Positions 44,733 through 56,284 of a stretch of 64,000 nt of DNA are shown in pieces. Where the stretch lies: the NCBI GenBank assembly GCA_963576475.1, contig OY754964.1, positions 4,888,149-4,952,148 of the forward strand, read 5' to 3'. The DNA is from Molanna angustata (taxonomy: Eukaryota; Arthropoda; Insecta; Trichoptera; Molannidae). Every line of letters starts with the position of its first letter. The first letter of the stretch is position 1. Below the pieces are notes generated by a model, which was not told the DNA's origin, did no database searches, and saw only the letters and a list, made by a program, of their open reading frames with translations. Made by a program: the position numbers and the translations under genes.

Positions 44733-44960
44733 TTATACATACATTCATACATACCATCACGCCACTTCACTATTTTTGGGATAGGCAAAGATAACTGATA
44801 CCCATAAACTGCTGTCTTTGCATAATTCATCGCCTCGCTCACCTTCATACATCTTTCCATACATTCTAGTCTATATGCATTTCTTACATTTCCCAATATT
44901 GTTTACATGGTCGTTCCAACTTTTTCTCGTTCCTTCTATTTTATCGTTCTTTATTCACTC
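44733..44960 (-). mobile_element. RTE-type LINE 3' fragment (TATG family)
   Basis: Begins at + CATACATTCATACATACCATCACGCC (the tail) and on minus reads 'GNVRNAYRLECMERCMKVSEAMNYA' with frameshifts. Confidence 0.75.
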
Positions 44961-46285
44961 TTTCCGTGTCTGTTTTATTGTTTTATGATTCGTTTTAACC
45001 TGTAAATCTTAATATAAAATACGAGTAAGTTCTATGAAAATACGTGATTTTCTATTCCTAATATACGTCGCATAAAGCTATCATTGTAGAACTTTATCAA
45101 TCTTAATCTATATGTAATCTGGTTCATGTTTTCACGTACTAATTCTGCAGTGGGTTGTACTACTAGCAATTTGCTTTATTTATGTAGTCCCAAAAGCTGA
45201 TTTAATTTATCGCAAATAAATGCAAATATCTTCCCTCTCAGTACTAACGGAACGCAATGACTTGCTTGTTAACATGCATTATATAAAATGTATTAGTGTA
45301 ATTAAAAAAAACATTTATATTTCCATTCAAAATACTATGAAAAGTATTAGAAAAAGTAAAGAAAGAAAAGTTCGAGGAAAATGTAAGATGTTTTTACCAC
45401 ATACGAGCTTGTATGAGACGAAATGTTGATAATGCGATAGATGCATGTCATGAGAGAAAATGTAATGAGAAATATGTTGTATTTAAGTTTTGAAATGTTA
45501 TTGTTTACATCAATATTGTTGCATTTTTATATAAATTTCAAATAAATTGTTGCAATCACTGCCCGTACTACACTGTGGTCCAAATACCTGAAGCTTCTGA
45601 CAGGTCGCTGAGGACATGACAGATCTCTATGTTTGAAAAATTATAAGAAACGCCTGGTTTCCTACAATCTATATACATATATTTGTTCACGTCTACCTAC
45701 ACGTCAGTATCCTTTTGAACCGCGCCACTTCAACATAAAAATTATCCTCAAAACTGCAAATCAACCATTATCTCTCTTTAACCGCTCCGCCATACGCATG
45801 TCGTTTATTTTAAGTAATACACATCACCGCGCGTGTGATAATTAAAGTGTATAATATTGTACTAAAAACTTCAACCTCTGTGAAGAGAAGAAGCCATTGG
45901 TATCATCGAGGTAGGTGCGTGTTTCCACCATCCATTTTTTCCTTCCGCCTAATGACAGTCGTTGCAATACCTCTATGATATTACAAAATCTTATTACATC
46001 AAATACAGTCCACTTAAAATTATAAAACAAAACTGCCTTATTTGTTATTGACAACCGAAATTCATTAAAATAGCATTATTGTTTGAAATATAACATTGTT
46101 CAATTAAATCAAAATATCAAATGAATGAAGCAGAAAACCTTTTCAACATGCATTGTCATCGGGAATATGAAAATTCTGAGTTTCAGAGCTCTAAATGGTC
46201 AAAAAGTCAGTTGAAAATCGATTGCGAAATTCCAGTACGGACAGACAAGTGAAGTTATGTATATAACAGAGTGTACTTATATATT
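44961..46285. other. No recognisable gene
   Basis: AT-rich. 45330-45450 faintly recalls the TATG LINE ('ACMRRNVDNAIDACHERKC' on +), too weak to call. Confidence 0.4.
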
Positions 46286-46289
46286 TTCT

Positions 46290-46562
46290 TTACGAGTCCA
46301 AGCACTCCAGCACTAGGCCTTCCCGCTCCAGAATACAGCAGTCACAACGGCATTGTGATTGAGCATCATCAGGTCTTCTGCATCGCACCTCACTGGCATA
46401 TCTCATCTCGGCAGATAAGGAGGTGTTCGTCAGTATGGATCTCTTCTTAATGCGGGAGTCATCATCTTCTACCCATATACCACAGCTGAGTAAAGGGGTG
46501 TAAAAAAGCAACATATTATGTACATTTCCGTCGAGGATTTTTCCAGATCTCAAGACCTCCAT
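46290..46562 (-). other. Open frame of unknown origin (90 codons)
   Basis: The minus-strand frame has balanced composition ('MEVLRSGKILDGN', 'LLSCGIWVEDDDSRIKK', 'RCRRPDDAQSQCRCDCC') and a CRCDCC cysteine cluster, and stands out from the AT-rich surroundings. It could be a decayed transposon protein or a host exon; splice sites are weak (a GTAAAG follows at the end). I cannot assign a family. Confidence 0.3.
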
Positions 46563-46789
46563 TTGTGATTTGAAGATTCGCTTTGATTCAAATATTTTTA
46601 TTTTTGTACCTATTTTATTTTTTTGTTTTTATTTCATACCATTGTAGTCGCAAATTAAATCCTTCTCCCATACTTTTCACTCCTCACTAAACCAAGGCGA
46701 TATATTGGAGAGATATGAATTCGCATTTTTTTAAGTATTTCTTTGTATTGCAGATTATCAATTAGTATCATACTGAGATTGTATTCTGA

Positions 46790-47165
46790 AAGTTTCATGT
46801 ATCTGTGTGTTTGTGTCAGTACTATTTAACGCGTGTTTATTCTATCGATAATATTCATAATACTAAAATACTCATTTTTATTTTTTGTAAATTTTGCAAA
46901 TTTTTATGTCTAATACTCGCTTAGACCCCATTAAATTTTGAAGGATATCTGAATAGTGCATCTCAATTTTTTTAACTGTCAAATATTTCAAAATGACTCC
47001 AATCTCAGGAAACTCGAAATTTGTAATTTTTATTTTGAAATTGGGAAAAAGGCACATTATTTTCATAAAATTGCATTGAAAAATTATCAATTTTTCATAA
47101 TAAAATATTTAAATCAAAAATAGTTTAATAAACCAATTTCATGAAAATGCTGGATATTTTCGATA
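46790..47165 (-). repeat. Repeat B, reverse copy
   Basis: The minus strand repeats the block order of 31930-32285, including TTTTCATGAAATTG, TCAATGCAATTTTATG, TCTAATGGGGTCTAAG (mutated) and AATAAACACGCGTT. The CA tract and core are lost. Confidence 0.7.
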
Positions 47166-48108
47166 CAAAATTTGATTTTTAGAATGTGTTTGTTCCTTAA
47201 ATAATAGTTTCTGCCCATCATTTACTATGTCAGCCACTGGCATACAAAACCGAAAAATTGAAAAATTTTGTTGAATATTCGTACGACAATATTCAATCTT
47301 CAAAAAGAAGCCGAAAAATCGTTTAATTCTTATGGTTGAAGTCCCACTGTATGTAGGTAGTGCATTTGTAACCCAAACCATTAAGACTCAACTCCATCAC
47401 CGTAACGTTTATTCCAAGTGAAAACTAACAAAGCCACAGCCAAACTGGAATTGAGTTTGAAAGTTATGGGATGTGAAACGCAGATACTATGTACGAGTGT
47501 AGAGCCTACATATAGTCAGGGGTTCGTAACCAATGGCTGTGAATCTTTATTATGTATTTATTAACACTTCCTATCACAATGTGCATAGTGTGACTTTTTC
47601 ATTGCCGATTTAACATGTTTTAGTTTTGCTTAGACGATTTGAATTATAAGACGATTATCCTTTTTTCCACTGCAATGAAAAAGTGGAGATTTGATTTCAC
47701 AATTTAAAGCTTATATGTCGATTAAATTTCATAGCAAGTATCATGTGAAGAGTACAATTTATATGTATGGCACATACATTGTGTATTGTGTCTGAAGTAT
47801 GGCATAAGTGTCTACTATATATTTTGTATCTCGTATACTTACAGCCCAAACTATGTGAACATATTATTCATATTAGTCGAATCGTTTGTATATTATGTGT
47901 TTTAAGGCCCTTTTTTACGACTATGAACTTGGGCATACGTGATGCACACAAATAAACACACTTACCACTTTATTATGCATGAAACACAAACAAATATTGT
48001 ATAATATCATGAAATCTGTGACATACAATATTTTTCGTGAAGAAAAGGTACAATTTCGGAGGTTTACTAATTGATTTATTTAATATTGCTTCTTGGGCAA
48101 CTAACAGG
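47166..48108. other. No recognisable gene
   Basis: AT-rich; nothing identified. Confidence 0.5.
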
Positions 48109-48112
48109 TACC

Positions 48113-48235
48113 ATTCTTCTTCTTTTTCTTCAACCTTTTTTTCCATTCTTGGACATAGGCCTCCCCCTTGATCCTCCACAACTCCCTGTCTTGGGCACAC
48201 TGCATCCATCTCCATCCGACACATTTCTTGTTGTT
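48113..48235 (-). mobile_element. RTE-type LINE 3' scrap with GAA tail
   Basis: (TTC)n at 48115-48130 followed on the minus strand by 'CRMEMDAVCPRQGVVEDQGG' in a shifted frame. This corresponds to the AQDR...W...EEA ending at 3177. Confidence 0.65.
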
Positions 48236-48790
48236 ATCAGACTCTATCAGATTCTCACTCGTTGTTGTAAAGTCGCTCATCTCGATACAGGTTTAACCCG
48301 AGTGAGATGATTGACTGTAATGTTTTTTTTATGTACCATTATAATTGTTGACAAAAATAAACAAATAAATAAAATAAAATCCATAATTTGTATAATGAAT
48401 ACCTTTTTATCACATATATTTGGAGGAATTGAAAAATATTTTTATATCTGAATTTCCTAAATATCAGTATGTTTGGATTATCAGCCAAAAGTTTTCGATC
48501 CCTGACTAAAACTTTCCTCCAAATAATGTTTAGAGTCACAATGAACATGGTTCAGAATATAGAGAGTATTGTCAAGTGTGATTATTTTAAGAATTCTGCG
48601 GGTTAATGCTGAGAATTTGAAATAAGAGTGTCACTGCTTAACCAAAAATATCAAAGTAAGAGCAAATATGGACTCTATTTTTTCGATCTTCTTCTACTGT
48701 TCCAGAGACATAGACTCTCATCGGCATAAGAACGTCTCATCTCCCACAAATCAGTATCTTCTCGAACTCCTTTATTATCATAGCAGCCCA
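48236..48790. other. No recognisable gene
   Basis: Nothing identified. Confidence 0.45.
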
Positions 48791-48794
48791 ACTA

Positions 48795-49150
48795 TTTCAG
48801 CATTTTCATGAATATTTTATTATGAAAACTTGATAATTCTTCAATACCATTTCATGAAAGTGATGTGCCTTTTTAGCAATTTGAAAATAAAAATATAAAA
48901 AGTTAAGTTTCCTGAGCTTGGGGTCACATTGAAATATTTGACAGCACTGATTAGATATCCTTCAAAATCTAATAGGCGAGTGTTAGATATTAACAAATAT
49001 ACAAAATTTGAAAAGAATCTAATGAGTACTTTAGTCTGTGTTTAATCGATAAAGTACATAGAATAAACACGCCTTACATAGTACACAGCACACACACACA
49101 CACACAGATACATTGTGATGAAACTTTCATTATGCAATCTCAGCATTATA
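48795..49150 (+). repeat. Repeat B, copy without core
   Basis: Matches 31965-32370 from TTCAGCATTTTCATGAA through the CA tract (49087-49105) to CTCAGCAT, and then stops abruptly at the GC-rich patch. Confidence 0.7.
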
Positions 49151-49154
49151 TTTG

Positions 49155-49252
49155 TTGACTAGCTGAGAAGCTTCGCTTCGCTCAGCTTCTAAGCTAGGGC
49201 TTGCAGCCGGCTTTTACCGCTGCGCGGTAAATGACCGCCTCCGGCGGTCCAT
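49155..49252. repeat. GC-rich cluster of three hairpins
   Basis: GCTGAG...CTCAGC encloses GAAGCTTC at 49168-49192. Then TTACCGC-TGC-GCGGTAA (49214-49230) and GACCGCC-TCC-GGCGGTC (49233-49249) form two perfect 7-bp stems with 3-base loops, two bases apart. Composition is far from the AT-rich surroundings. Confidence 0.8.
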
Positions 49253-49512
49253 GGCACTGAGGGGTCTGAAGGTACTGAACGGTCTGAAGGTACTGAACGA
49301 ACTGAAGGTACTGAGGGGTCTGAAGTTACTAAAATGTCTGAAGGGATGAAAGATTCGGGAGGAAATGAAGAGGGGTATGAGGCATTGACGGAACGGGAGG
49401 TACAGAAGGACCTGAAGGGACGGGAGACACTGAAGAGACGGGTGGCACTGAGGGACAGGAGACATTAAAAGGACAGGAGGCACCGAAGGGACGGGAGACA
49501 CTGAGGGACCAT
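49253..49512 (+). repeat. GC-rich degenerate minisatellite
   Basis: Built from 9/18-bp variants of GGTACTGAACGGTCTGAA, drifting into GGGACGGGAGACACTGAA. One + frame encodes a Gly-Thr-Glu/Ser-Glu run and one minus frame a Pro/Phe/Ser run. Neither has a start, splice sites or a domain, so I call it a repeat. Confidence 0.75.
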
Positions 49513-50590
49513 TTTTAATTATACAGGCAATACGAAGATTGCTGAGTTTCAACTAAATCAAACGCCTATAATCCGCAAAGTGGTTAAAAAGGTTACAAAC
49601 CCTATTGTAGAAGTCAAACGAAACTTCTCTTTTAGTTTCTTAATTTGCGTTTCACAAACCATGACACGGAGCAAGCTTTATTTTTCGCTGCTGTGTTTGT
49701 CGCCTCCGCACAAAAACGTTATTCTTATAAAATATTAATTTACAAAATAATAAATTGTTTAATTTTAGAAAGATTGATATTTTAAACTCCTTGTAAATAA
49801 GCATGTAATAAATATTAATATTTTTTCATGCAACTCTCCAATAATAATTAGTACTTTAAATCCTGGCAACACCGTGGTTGACATTTGACTTGACGTTTGA
49901 CAAATGACCGATAAATTATGTTTGCAAACTCAACATGTAGTCTAAATCTAAACTAAATGATATTACTTAAATGATCATCTATTGTGTGTTATGTGTATTT
50001 AGATTGTATAATTTTTTATGCTTAAATAAGGATATTCGCCTTTTCAGTTAATTTAGCAAGCATTCGCAGACTCTTATTTTAACTGCAGACATTAAAGCGG
50101 TACTATAGTTTGGTTATGGACATTTTATATTTAATTCACCAGAATTTGATGTATTTCAGATTAGCATTACAGTAGCGAGATGTATTCTAAGTGCAATTTT
50201 TTTAATACTATAATTTATTTTGCCAACTGTAACCACTAAAATATAAAATCATGTATGTTCTCTTCGGTGATAATTTTTTTTTCTTGTTTATGTTTACCTC
50301 CGTTTCACGATGAAACTTTATCTGTTACAGAAACATATTATATTATTATGTTATATTTTTCAACTTGCAACTGACAGTATAGCCAATCAGCGGAGACTTC
50401 TAATTGGCTGTTAAATTTTTATATTAGATGTAATATATATGCTGTTAGTCTTCCAAAAATTTACAAACAAATAAATATAATAATTTTAGTCTAAATTTAA
50501 TACTTAAAATTTGTCGTATGTCTGTTGAATAACAAATGAGAACGTATGAGGCCGACTTAAAAATTATTTACCAGTTAAGACTAAAATCAC
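49513..50590. other. No recognised gene
   Basis: A + frame of about 70 codons (49515-49740) directly after the minisatellite lacks stops but has no start or family match. The rest is AT-rich. Confidence 0.4.
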
Positions 50591-50595
50591 TCTAA

Positions 50596-50932
50596 CGCGA
50601 CGTCTTACGTAGGCGATTCAAGGCGAACGCGAAGCGGCGCGAAAATAACAATCAGTCGGTAACTATTGAAGTGTCCTGCGTTACCGACCGCGAGTAGGGT
50701 ACGGTGTGACATGGTACGATGCGAAGCGAACGCGATCAATTTGTTTGATATTTTCGCGCGAATTGGAAGCGGTGCCATAGTTTTTTTTGGTAAAGTATAA
50801 TGTCAGAAGCACGATTCGCGTGCCCGTAGGACAGAGCCGCAGCGTCGCACCGCATCACTTTGAATTCGCATGTATCCGTTCGGATCGCTTCGCATTCGCG
50901 TTCGCTTTGAATCGCCTACGTAGGATGTCGCG
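50596..50932. mobile_element. MITE, 337 bp, TAA duplication
   Basis: TAA at 50593-50595 and 50933-50935. The left end CGCGACGTCTTACGTAGGCG and the reverse complement of the right end CGCGACATCCTACGTAGGCG agree for about 45 bp with a few mismatches. It is GC-rich with GCGAACGCGAAGCG-type subterminal repeats. No coding sequence. Target and size fit a PIF/Harbinger-type MITE. Its ends differ from those of 38168-38707, so it is a separate family. Confidence 0.9.
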
Positions 50933-50939
50933 TAACTCA

Positions 50940-51200
50940 ACAACACATGCTACCATTACTTGACTACGCTGACGTTGCCTACGCTGAGATTCAACTGAAG
51001 ATCAACTTAACAAACTCGAACGGTTACAAAATATCTGCATTCTATACGTGTTTGGACTCAGGAAGTTCGACCACGTATCCGAGAGCAGGCAACGACTGAA
51101 CTGGTTAAAGATCCGTCACCGAAGAGATTCCCGTGTTCTTTCCCTTTATATATTTTGTATTTTTAATACTATAAAAGTCTTTAATTATTATTATTATTAG
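50940..51200 (+). mobile_element. Jockey/CR1-type LINE C-terminal fragment
   Basis: Reads 'LLDYADVAYAE', then in a shifted frame 'LNKLERLQNICILYVFGLRK', 'SRQRLNWLKIRHRRDSRVL', 'LLYI'. This is the familiar 'LQN.C.RF...L.WL..RRR...L..LY' ending, followed by an (ATT)n tail at 51184-51200. The coding starts directly beside the MITE. Confidence 0.75.
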
Positions 51201-51439
51201 GTGATGTATGTATGTCGAGTATTGAGACGACAATGCGTATATGTCAGAATAGGAAAATTTGTTCGATTCAATATGGTTATATAGTTTTTATAGTTCGATT
51301 CAAGTTTTTTCAATTAAGTTTTTGACAAAGATATACATTGTTAAAGATATTGAGAAAACTTAGCACGTTAATAAGTTTTGTTGAATTTGATAGTAATATA
51401 TTTTTATCGGATACCTACCTGGATATTAACAAAACACGA

Positions 51440-51665
51440 TGAAAACAGAGTGGATGCCTTTGAAAGAAAAATCTTATGCAGAATATACCTATGTACCTAT
51501 TAACGACTGTCAAACATGGCGTAAAAGATATATATCACCGAGCTTTATGATCTTTACCAGGACCTCAGCATAGTCATGAGCCATGGGGCAGCAGAACTGG
51601 AAGGTGGCAGCCAACGATAGAACAGTATGGAGAAGATTCTTGGACACAGATAGGACCCATCAAGA
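51440..51665 (+). mobile_element. RTE-type LINE C-terminal fragment with deletion
   Basis: Reads 'DRVDAFERKILCRIY', 'WRKRYI..ELYDLYQDLSIV', then jumps to 'NDRTVWRRFLDTDRTHQEL'. The region normally between them (LRWAGHV...GRP..RW) is deleted. It resembles the intact protein at 62574-64000. Confidence 0.7.
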
Positions 51666-51828
51666 GTTGTGACGCTAAGAATAATGATGATGATATTTTT
51701 ATGTGAATAAATTAATTGATTGTTGGCAATTATTTAATTTTATTTTCTTAAATTTATCTTCATAAATTTGAAAGTAAAATAATTTGTGAATTAAATGAAA
51801 CAAACAGAAATGTTTTGAAAATATAGAT

Positions 51829-52195
51829 TTCTTCTTCCTTGCCTCTTCCCAGTTCATCTGGAGCGGCCCTTCTGGTACGACCTTTCCTTTCTTGCCCTTC
51901 GGAGATCTTTCCATCTTGTGTCATTTCTCTGGTTAGTTGCTCCTCCCTCAACTCCTTAATATTTGTCCACCAGGTGGCCTATGTACGGCCTCTATTTCTG
52001 GACTGAGTGCGTATATCCTGTGTGAGTTTAACTATATGATCCTCATTTCGTCTGGTATCGGTGTCCGTACCATCGGTGTCTGGCCTTTAGTTTCTCCGGA
52101 ATAGAGGCGACTCCAAAACTACCTCGGACGTATTCATTTCTAATTCGATCCTCCTTTGTAACACATCTAACTCTATCACTCATAATAATAACTCA
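51829..52195 (-). mobile_element. RTE-type LINE 3' end
   Basis: With frameshifts the minus strand reads 'DRIRNEYVRGSFGVASIPEK' near 52145, 'WYGH', 'LREEQLTREMTQDGKI' and 'RTRRAAPDELGRGKEEE'. The TTC-rich start (51829-51838) is the GAA tail. A different subfamily from 62574. Confidence 0.7.
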
Positions 52196-52234
52196 TAATT
52201 CTTTAGTTTATTCCTAAAAATTTCATTTGAAAGC

Positions 52235-52640
52235 AAGCATTACATACATACCATCACGCCATGTCCCTCGCGGGGTAGGCAGAGAGAACCAAACGCTACT
52301 TATTTCTATCTTGACACACATTCATCGCCTCGTCGACATTCATACATTGTCCTATACATATTCATTTGTTGTTCATGCTTCTGACATCTCCGCCTTTCAA
52401 AATAGCGTTCCCATGGATATGCCATCCCTTACTTGGGCGGCCCCGACCTCTCATTCAATTCCTGTCCGCAATGTATATTTTCTTCGTCAGGCGTTCCTAA
52501 TTCATTCTGCCCATGTGTCTAAACCATCTCAATGTGTTCACTTAAATTCTATTAATGACATCTTTCTTTATCTTACATTCTTTCCTTATGTCCTCATTTC
52601 TGACCCTCTCATACATCGTCCTATTATATCTTCTAACATG
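52235..52640 (-). mobile_element. RTE-type LINE 3' fragment (TATG family)
   Basis: About 400 bp closely parallel to 22495-22900, from the CATACATACCATCACGCC tail through the RGRPRKGW, RLTKKIY and MKVNTL regions to 'IRKECKIKKDVI'. Frameshifts are present. Confidence 0.8.
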
Positions 52641-53085
52641 ACTTTTAAAATACTTAATTCTATAATGGCATGCATTTATAGAATTACCTGTCAATAATGT
52701 ATAAAGAGGCTCGGAGGATATCTATTGCAGGTATGTGTACTATTCCATTGTTACAACACATTCCTGGGTTTTCTCCCTTCCATTTCGAATCACCACAATA
52801 TGTACAAATTATAGACATTCTACCAAAAGTTGATACTGGCTCAGAAATAAATTGCAACTATAGGTTAATATCTATATTGCAACTATAGGAAAAAGCAGAA
52901 TTTTCCTTTTGTCTCCATGATTCATGTTTCAATGCCACATCTGTTATTTTACATACAAAAAAAATAGTGTTTGGCGATATTGTTAAGCGTTTTCAATTTG
53001 ACTCCTCAGGGGCCTTATGACTTGAAGACTTAGAGGCTGTTTTATACTTTTAATGCTGCTAAGATGGCGCATTCAAGTGCAGTTA
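52641..53085. other. No recognisable gene
   Basis: Nothing identified. Confidence 0.45.
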
Positions 53086-53086
53086 T

Positions 53087-53350
53087 TTATATTACTTCAA
53101 CGTCTTGCATATTCATCTGATCTATTATCATTAAATTATCACGACTCCCTACCTCTATCCAATTACTCGAAGACTGAAAATCTGTATTTCCTCTTTCTTG
53201 CTGCAGAAATTGTAATACCCTATACGCCGTCAATCGTAATCTACTGGCTTCACATCTCCTTTCTTGCTGTTCTTTAGATTCGTTTGCCCTAAGTGCAACC
53301 ATTCGCAACATGTTATTTTCATGTGCCATTCCTTCTGCACTTATTAACCT
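53087..53350 (-). pseudogene. RANES/EQQ-repeat fragment, Helitron-associated type
   Basis: The minus strand reads 'MLRMVALRANESKEQQERRC' then 'EASRLRLTAYRVLQFLQQER'. Repeats of the form R.(A/S)ANE(S/T).EQ.(E/R)RLEA.R stand near the N-terminus of helicase-bearing Helitron-type proteins I know from insects. No Rep or helicase motif is present, so the assignment is tentative. Confidence 0.45.
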
Positions 53351-53389
53351 ACTCCTAGAAGAATGACATAACCTGTACACCGAAATACA

Positions 53390-54168
53390 ATAATCACCAA
53401 CTCATTTATGAAAATATCTTTAAACAAATACCTACGTTCTTTCCATATGTGAATGTTGATTTAAAATTTACCTAAATTCATGGAGAATTGAAATTTCAAC
53501 TTACATTTTTTTGTAACTATATAGGCTAAAATTTGATTCTGAAAGAAAATAAAATATAAAGTTATTAAATATTGGAAAATAAACTAAATCAATACATATT
53601 AATTACGATAAAAATATAAAGTAGGTAACTTTCGAATATTTGACAGCTGAAAGAATGGTGGAACAACGCGAGGAAAGCAAATCTGACCCACAATGCAAAA
53701 GGGACCATTTGTTCAACGTGAATTGCTCACTCTCCCTGTGTCGGATTTTATTACTTCGTGCCATTTGAGGTCTAATTACGATAGGGACGCATATATCAGA
53801 ATGTTGGTATTTTTGTCATCTTCAGGGTAAATTCACATATATCAATTTTGGCGACTCGGCGAGTAAAGCATAAAAGCATTATTTAATTCTTATTATATAA
53901 CATTTAAACTAACTTTCTTTTGAAAATAATAAAAAAAACATATCAGCTTGTGAGGCTTTGTGTTTTTATACTGTTTCAAATGTAATATTATAAAAATGTA
54001 ATATTGTAAGTTTTTTACTCTACTGTAAAATTGCCGATATCCACATAGAAAGATTTCAAAGGAATGTAAGAACAGGCAGCCTTGGGCAGACTGACATGAA
54101 TATAGTCGTGCACAAACATTCGCAAATCCAGAACGACAATCTTACCAGGTCTACTTTATTTATATGCA
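53390..54168. other. No recognisable gene
   Basis: AT-rich; nothing identified. Confidence 0.5.
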
Positions 54169-54169
54169 G

Positions 54170-54232
54170 ATAATCTGCAATAATAAAAATAACATTAAAA
54201 TTGCGAATTCATAACTCCCCCTTGAGGTAGTG
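54170..54232 (+). repeat. Repeat B tail
   Basis: GATAATCTGCAATAATAAAA and ATTAAAATTGCGAATTCATA match 32381-32430. The Gypsy LTR begins 18 bp later. Confidence 0.65.
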
Positions 54233-54249
54233 AGGAGCTATTTAGTATC

Positions 54250-54537
54250 TGGTAATTTTAGATACTCAGATATAATAAATGAATACACGCGTTTTCACTT
54301 AACACAGTTTATTACAATTTACAGTAATTATATTAACAGAGAGAAGTACAATTAATAAGTTATATATGAAAAAAACCACAACGTGAGAGCACTATCGTTT
54401 TTCAATGCAAAAAGCCTCCAACAAAACCCCGACCTACCTTTATATTCAATCCCGGATATTCCCGAATCATCATTCGTATGATCTCGTCCTCCGCTATACA
54501 CATTGCCTGATACCAGGCGCAACATCAATATATTACA
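54250..54537 (-). mobile_element. Gypsy-type LTR (288 bp)
   Basis: On the minus strand it starts TGTAATATATTGATG and ends AAATTACCA, so TG...CA, with AATAAA about 65 bp before the end. Directly upstream on that strand is a purine tract AGTGGGGAGAAAG (54538-54550), the expected plus-strand primer next to a 3' LTR. Confidence 0.75.
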
Positions 54538-54781
54538 CTTTCTCCCCACTAAAAGCCCATACTAAATTTTCTCTTTTTTCCTCCCCTTCTAAAATTTACA
54601 ATAAATCTCACTTTAAATTACTATTACATATTTTACAAAAAAAATACTCTAGCTTTTAGTCTTCATATACAAAATAATTTACCTTATACAAATTTCAATT
54701 TTTAAACATACTATATTAACATTTCTTCTATGTATAAATTATATTTGGTGCTGGCGTTGGTCTTGATCTTAAATCTATCCC

Positions 54782-55300
54782 TCACGACGAGCTCGACTCC
54801 TCAGGTAGGCTTTCCTGAAAAACAAAAGAACCATCAGACTCTCGAATAAAATTCGAGAGATCCAAGTCTGATGTTCCCACATCAGAATCTTGATCTCTCT
54901 CAACCACATCGGAAAACGAAACACTTAAATTTCTCAATTGATCAATATGTCGTTTCCATACCATGTTTCCCACATTGACTAAATAAATGTTTTTTCCCAA
55001 TTTTTCCTTTATTTTCCCCATACGCCATGCATCTTGTCCTACTTTTCTGAAGTCTCGAGCTATAACCTTACACCCTATGTATAGCGTTTTTCTTTGAATT
55101 CCCTTGTGATATTTCCTTTGATTCACTTGTGTTTTCCACATTTTGTTTTTTCCTAACATCTGTTTGTTATTTACCGAAAGTATACTCATTTTTTCTATGC
55201 AATTATCTCCATCACTATTTTTTTCATTATTCGCCTCTATCGGTAATCTCGACAACAAATCTGAACAATTTTTATTTGATTTTACATACTTTATTTCATG
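54782..55300 (-). pseudogene. Gypsy-type pol remnant: RNase H end joined to integrase C-terminus
   Basis: The minus strand opens with 'EIKYVKSNKN' and 'SDLLSRLPIE', the standard end of Gypsy RNase H. About 45 codons later it has the integrase C-terminal segment: 'CKVIARDFRK', 'AWRMGKI.EKLGKNIYLV', 'WKRHIDQLR'. The zinc and catalytic core of integrase that should lie between is deleted. An acidic Ser-rich tail follows before the stop, and the 3' LTR lies 230 bp further. Upstream of 55300 a stop breaks the frame and no reverse transcriptase is seen. It cannot move by itself. Confidence 0.82.
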
Positions 55301-55309
55301 TTAAACCCC

Positions 55310-56280
55310 TCTTAAAATATTAAAACATTTAGTCAAATTTGAGGGGTTCGCTAAATATACAATAATATAAAAGTCTCGAAAAACCAACTTTTCAATATTT
55401 TATTTTGAATGGCGTACCTATCTGGTATAGAATTTAATTTTTCATATTGGCAATTCAGAAATAATAAAAGGTTTAATACGTGTTGTTGATGTGATATTCT
55501 CGAGACAAAAATGAAAAGAAAATATATTGACAGACTTCTAAATATTGCATCAAGAATGTAGTATGAAATAAAGAATAACATATTATGTAGTCAAAAGATT
55601 GTGCTGTGCCTTATTCAGAATGGCTGAAATATAATTTTCAATAACCCGGACACCCGAATACGATCATTATAGAAAAAAGTGGAAGCATTATTCTAAGCCG
55701 GTGCCTCATAGTATTTTAAAAAAAATAAGTTGAAACATTATTTTAAAGGAGAACCAGGAAATCTAGCACCAAAAAAAATATTATAATTAAAATTATCGAT
55801 ATACAATATTGTATTGATAAAAAATGGGAATTTTCATTTCTACAGTGAAATTACATAATACGTCAAAAATATTTCAATACTATGTGTTTTTCGTATTGTC
55901 GATACATTTTACGTATTCGTTTTGTGGACAAAATACTTCACAAAAAGCATTTTATAACAAAGTGTATATTGAAGTAAGAGTATCAACCATATTTTGTACA
56001 TAAAATATATGTATATTCACAGTCTGTACATTTCAAACAACGGATGGTTTTTCGATGGATATTCAATAACATCTTGGGACATTCTTCAATTTCAAATTCA
56101 TATTTAACAATTTACCGAATAAAAATATTTGAAAGTTTTTCATTGTCAGTACTTAGAACAAATTGATTACCACTTTAATTTATCGATGAAAAAAAATAGA
56201 CATTTTTAGATGCGTTTTGTCATGGGCATGTTTTTAATACTTTTTTGGTCCTGTTCTATATATTTACACTCTAATGTATA
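55310..56280. other. No recognisable gene
   Basis: AT-rich; no motif. Confidence 0.5.
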
Positions 56281-56284
56281 CTAC

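Noticed and set aside
49214..49249. Bacterial contamination or bacterial terminators
   Set aside because: The GC-rich hairpins are embedded in insect repeat sequence with no bacterial genes nearby.
49214..49552. 112-codon Pro/Phe/Ser minus-strand frame
   Set aside because: It is the complement of a minisatellite; regular composition reflects the DNA repeat.
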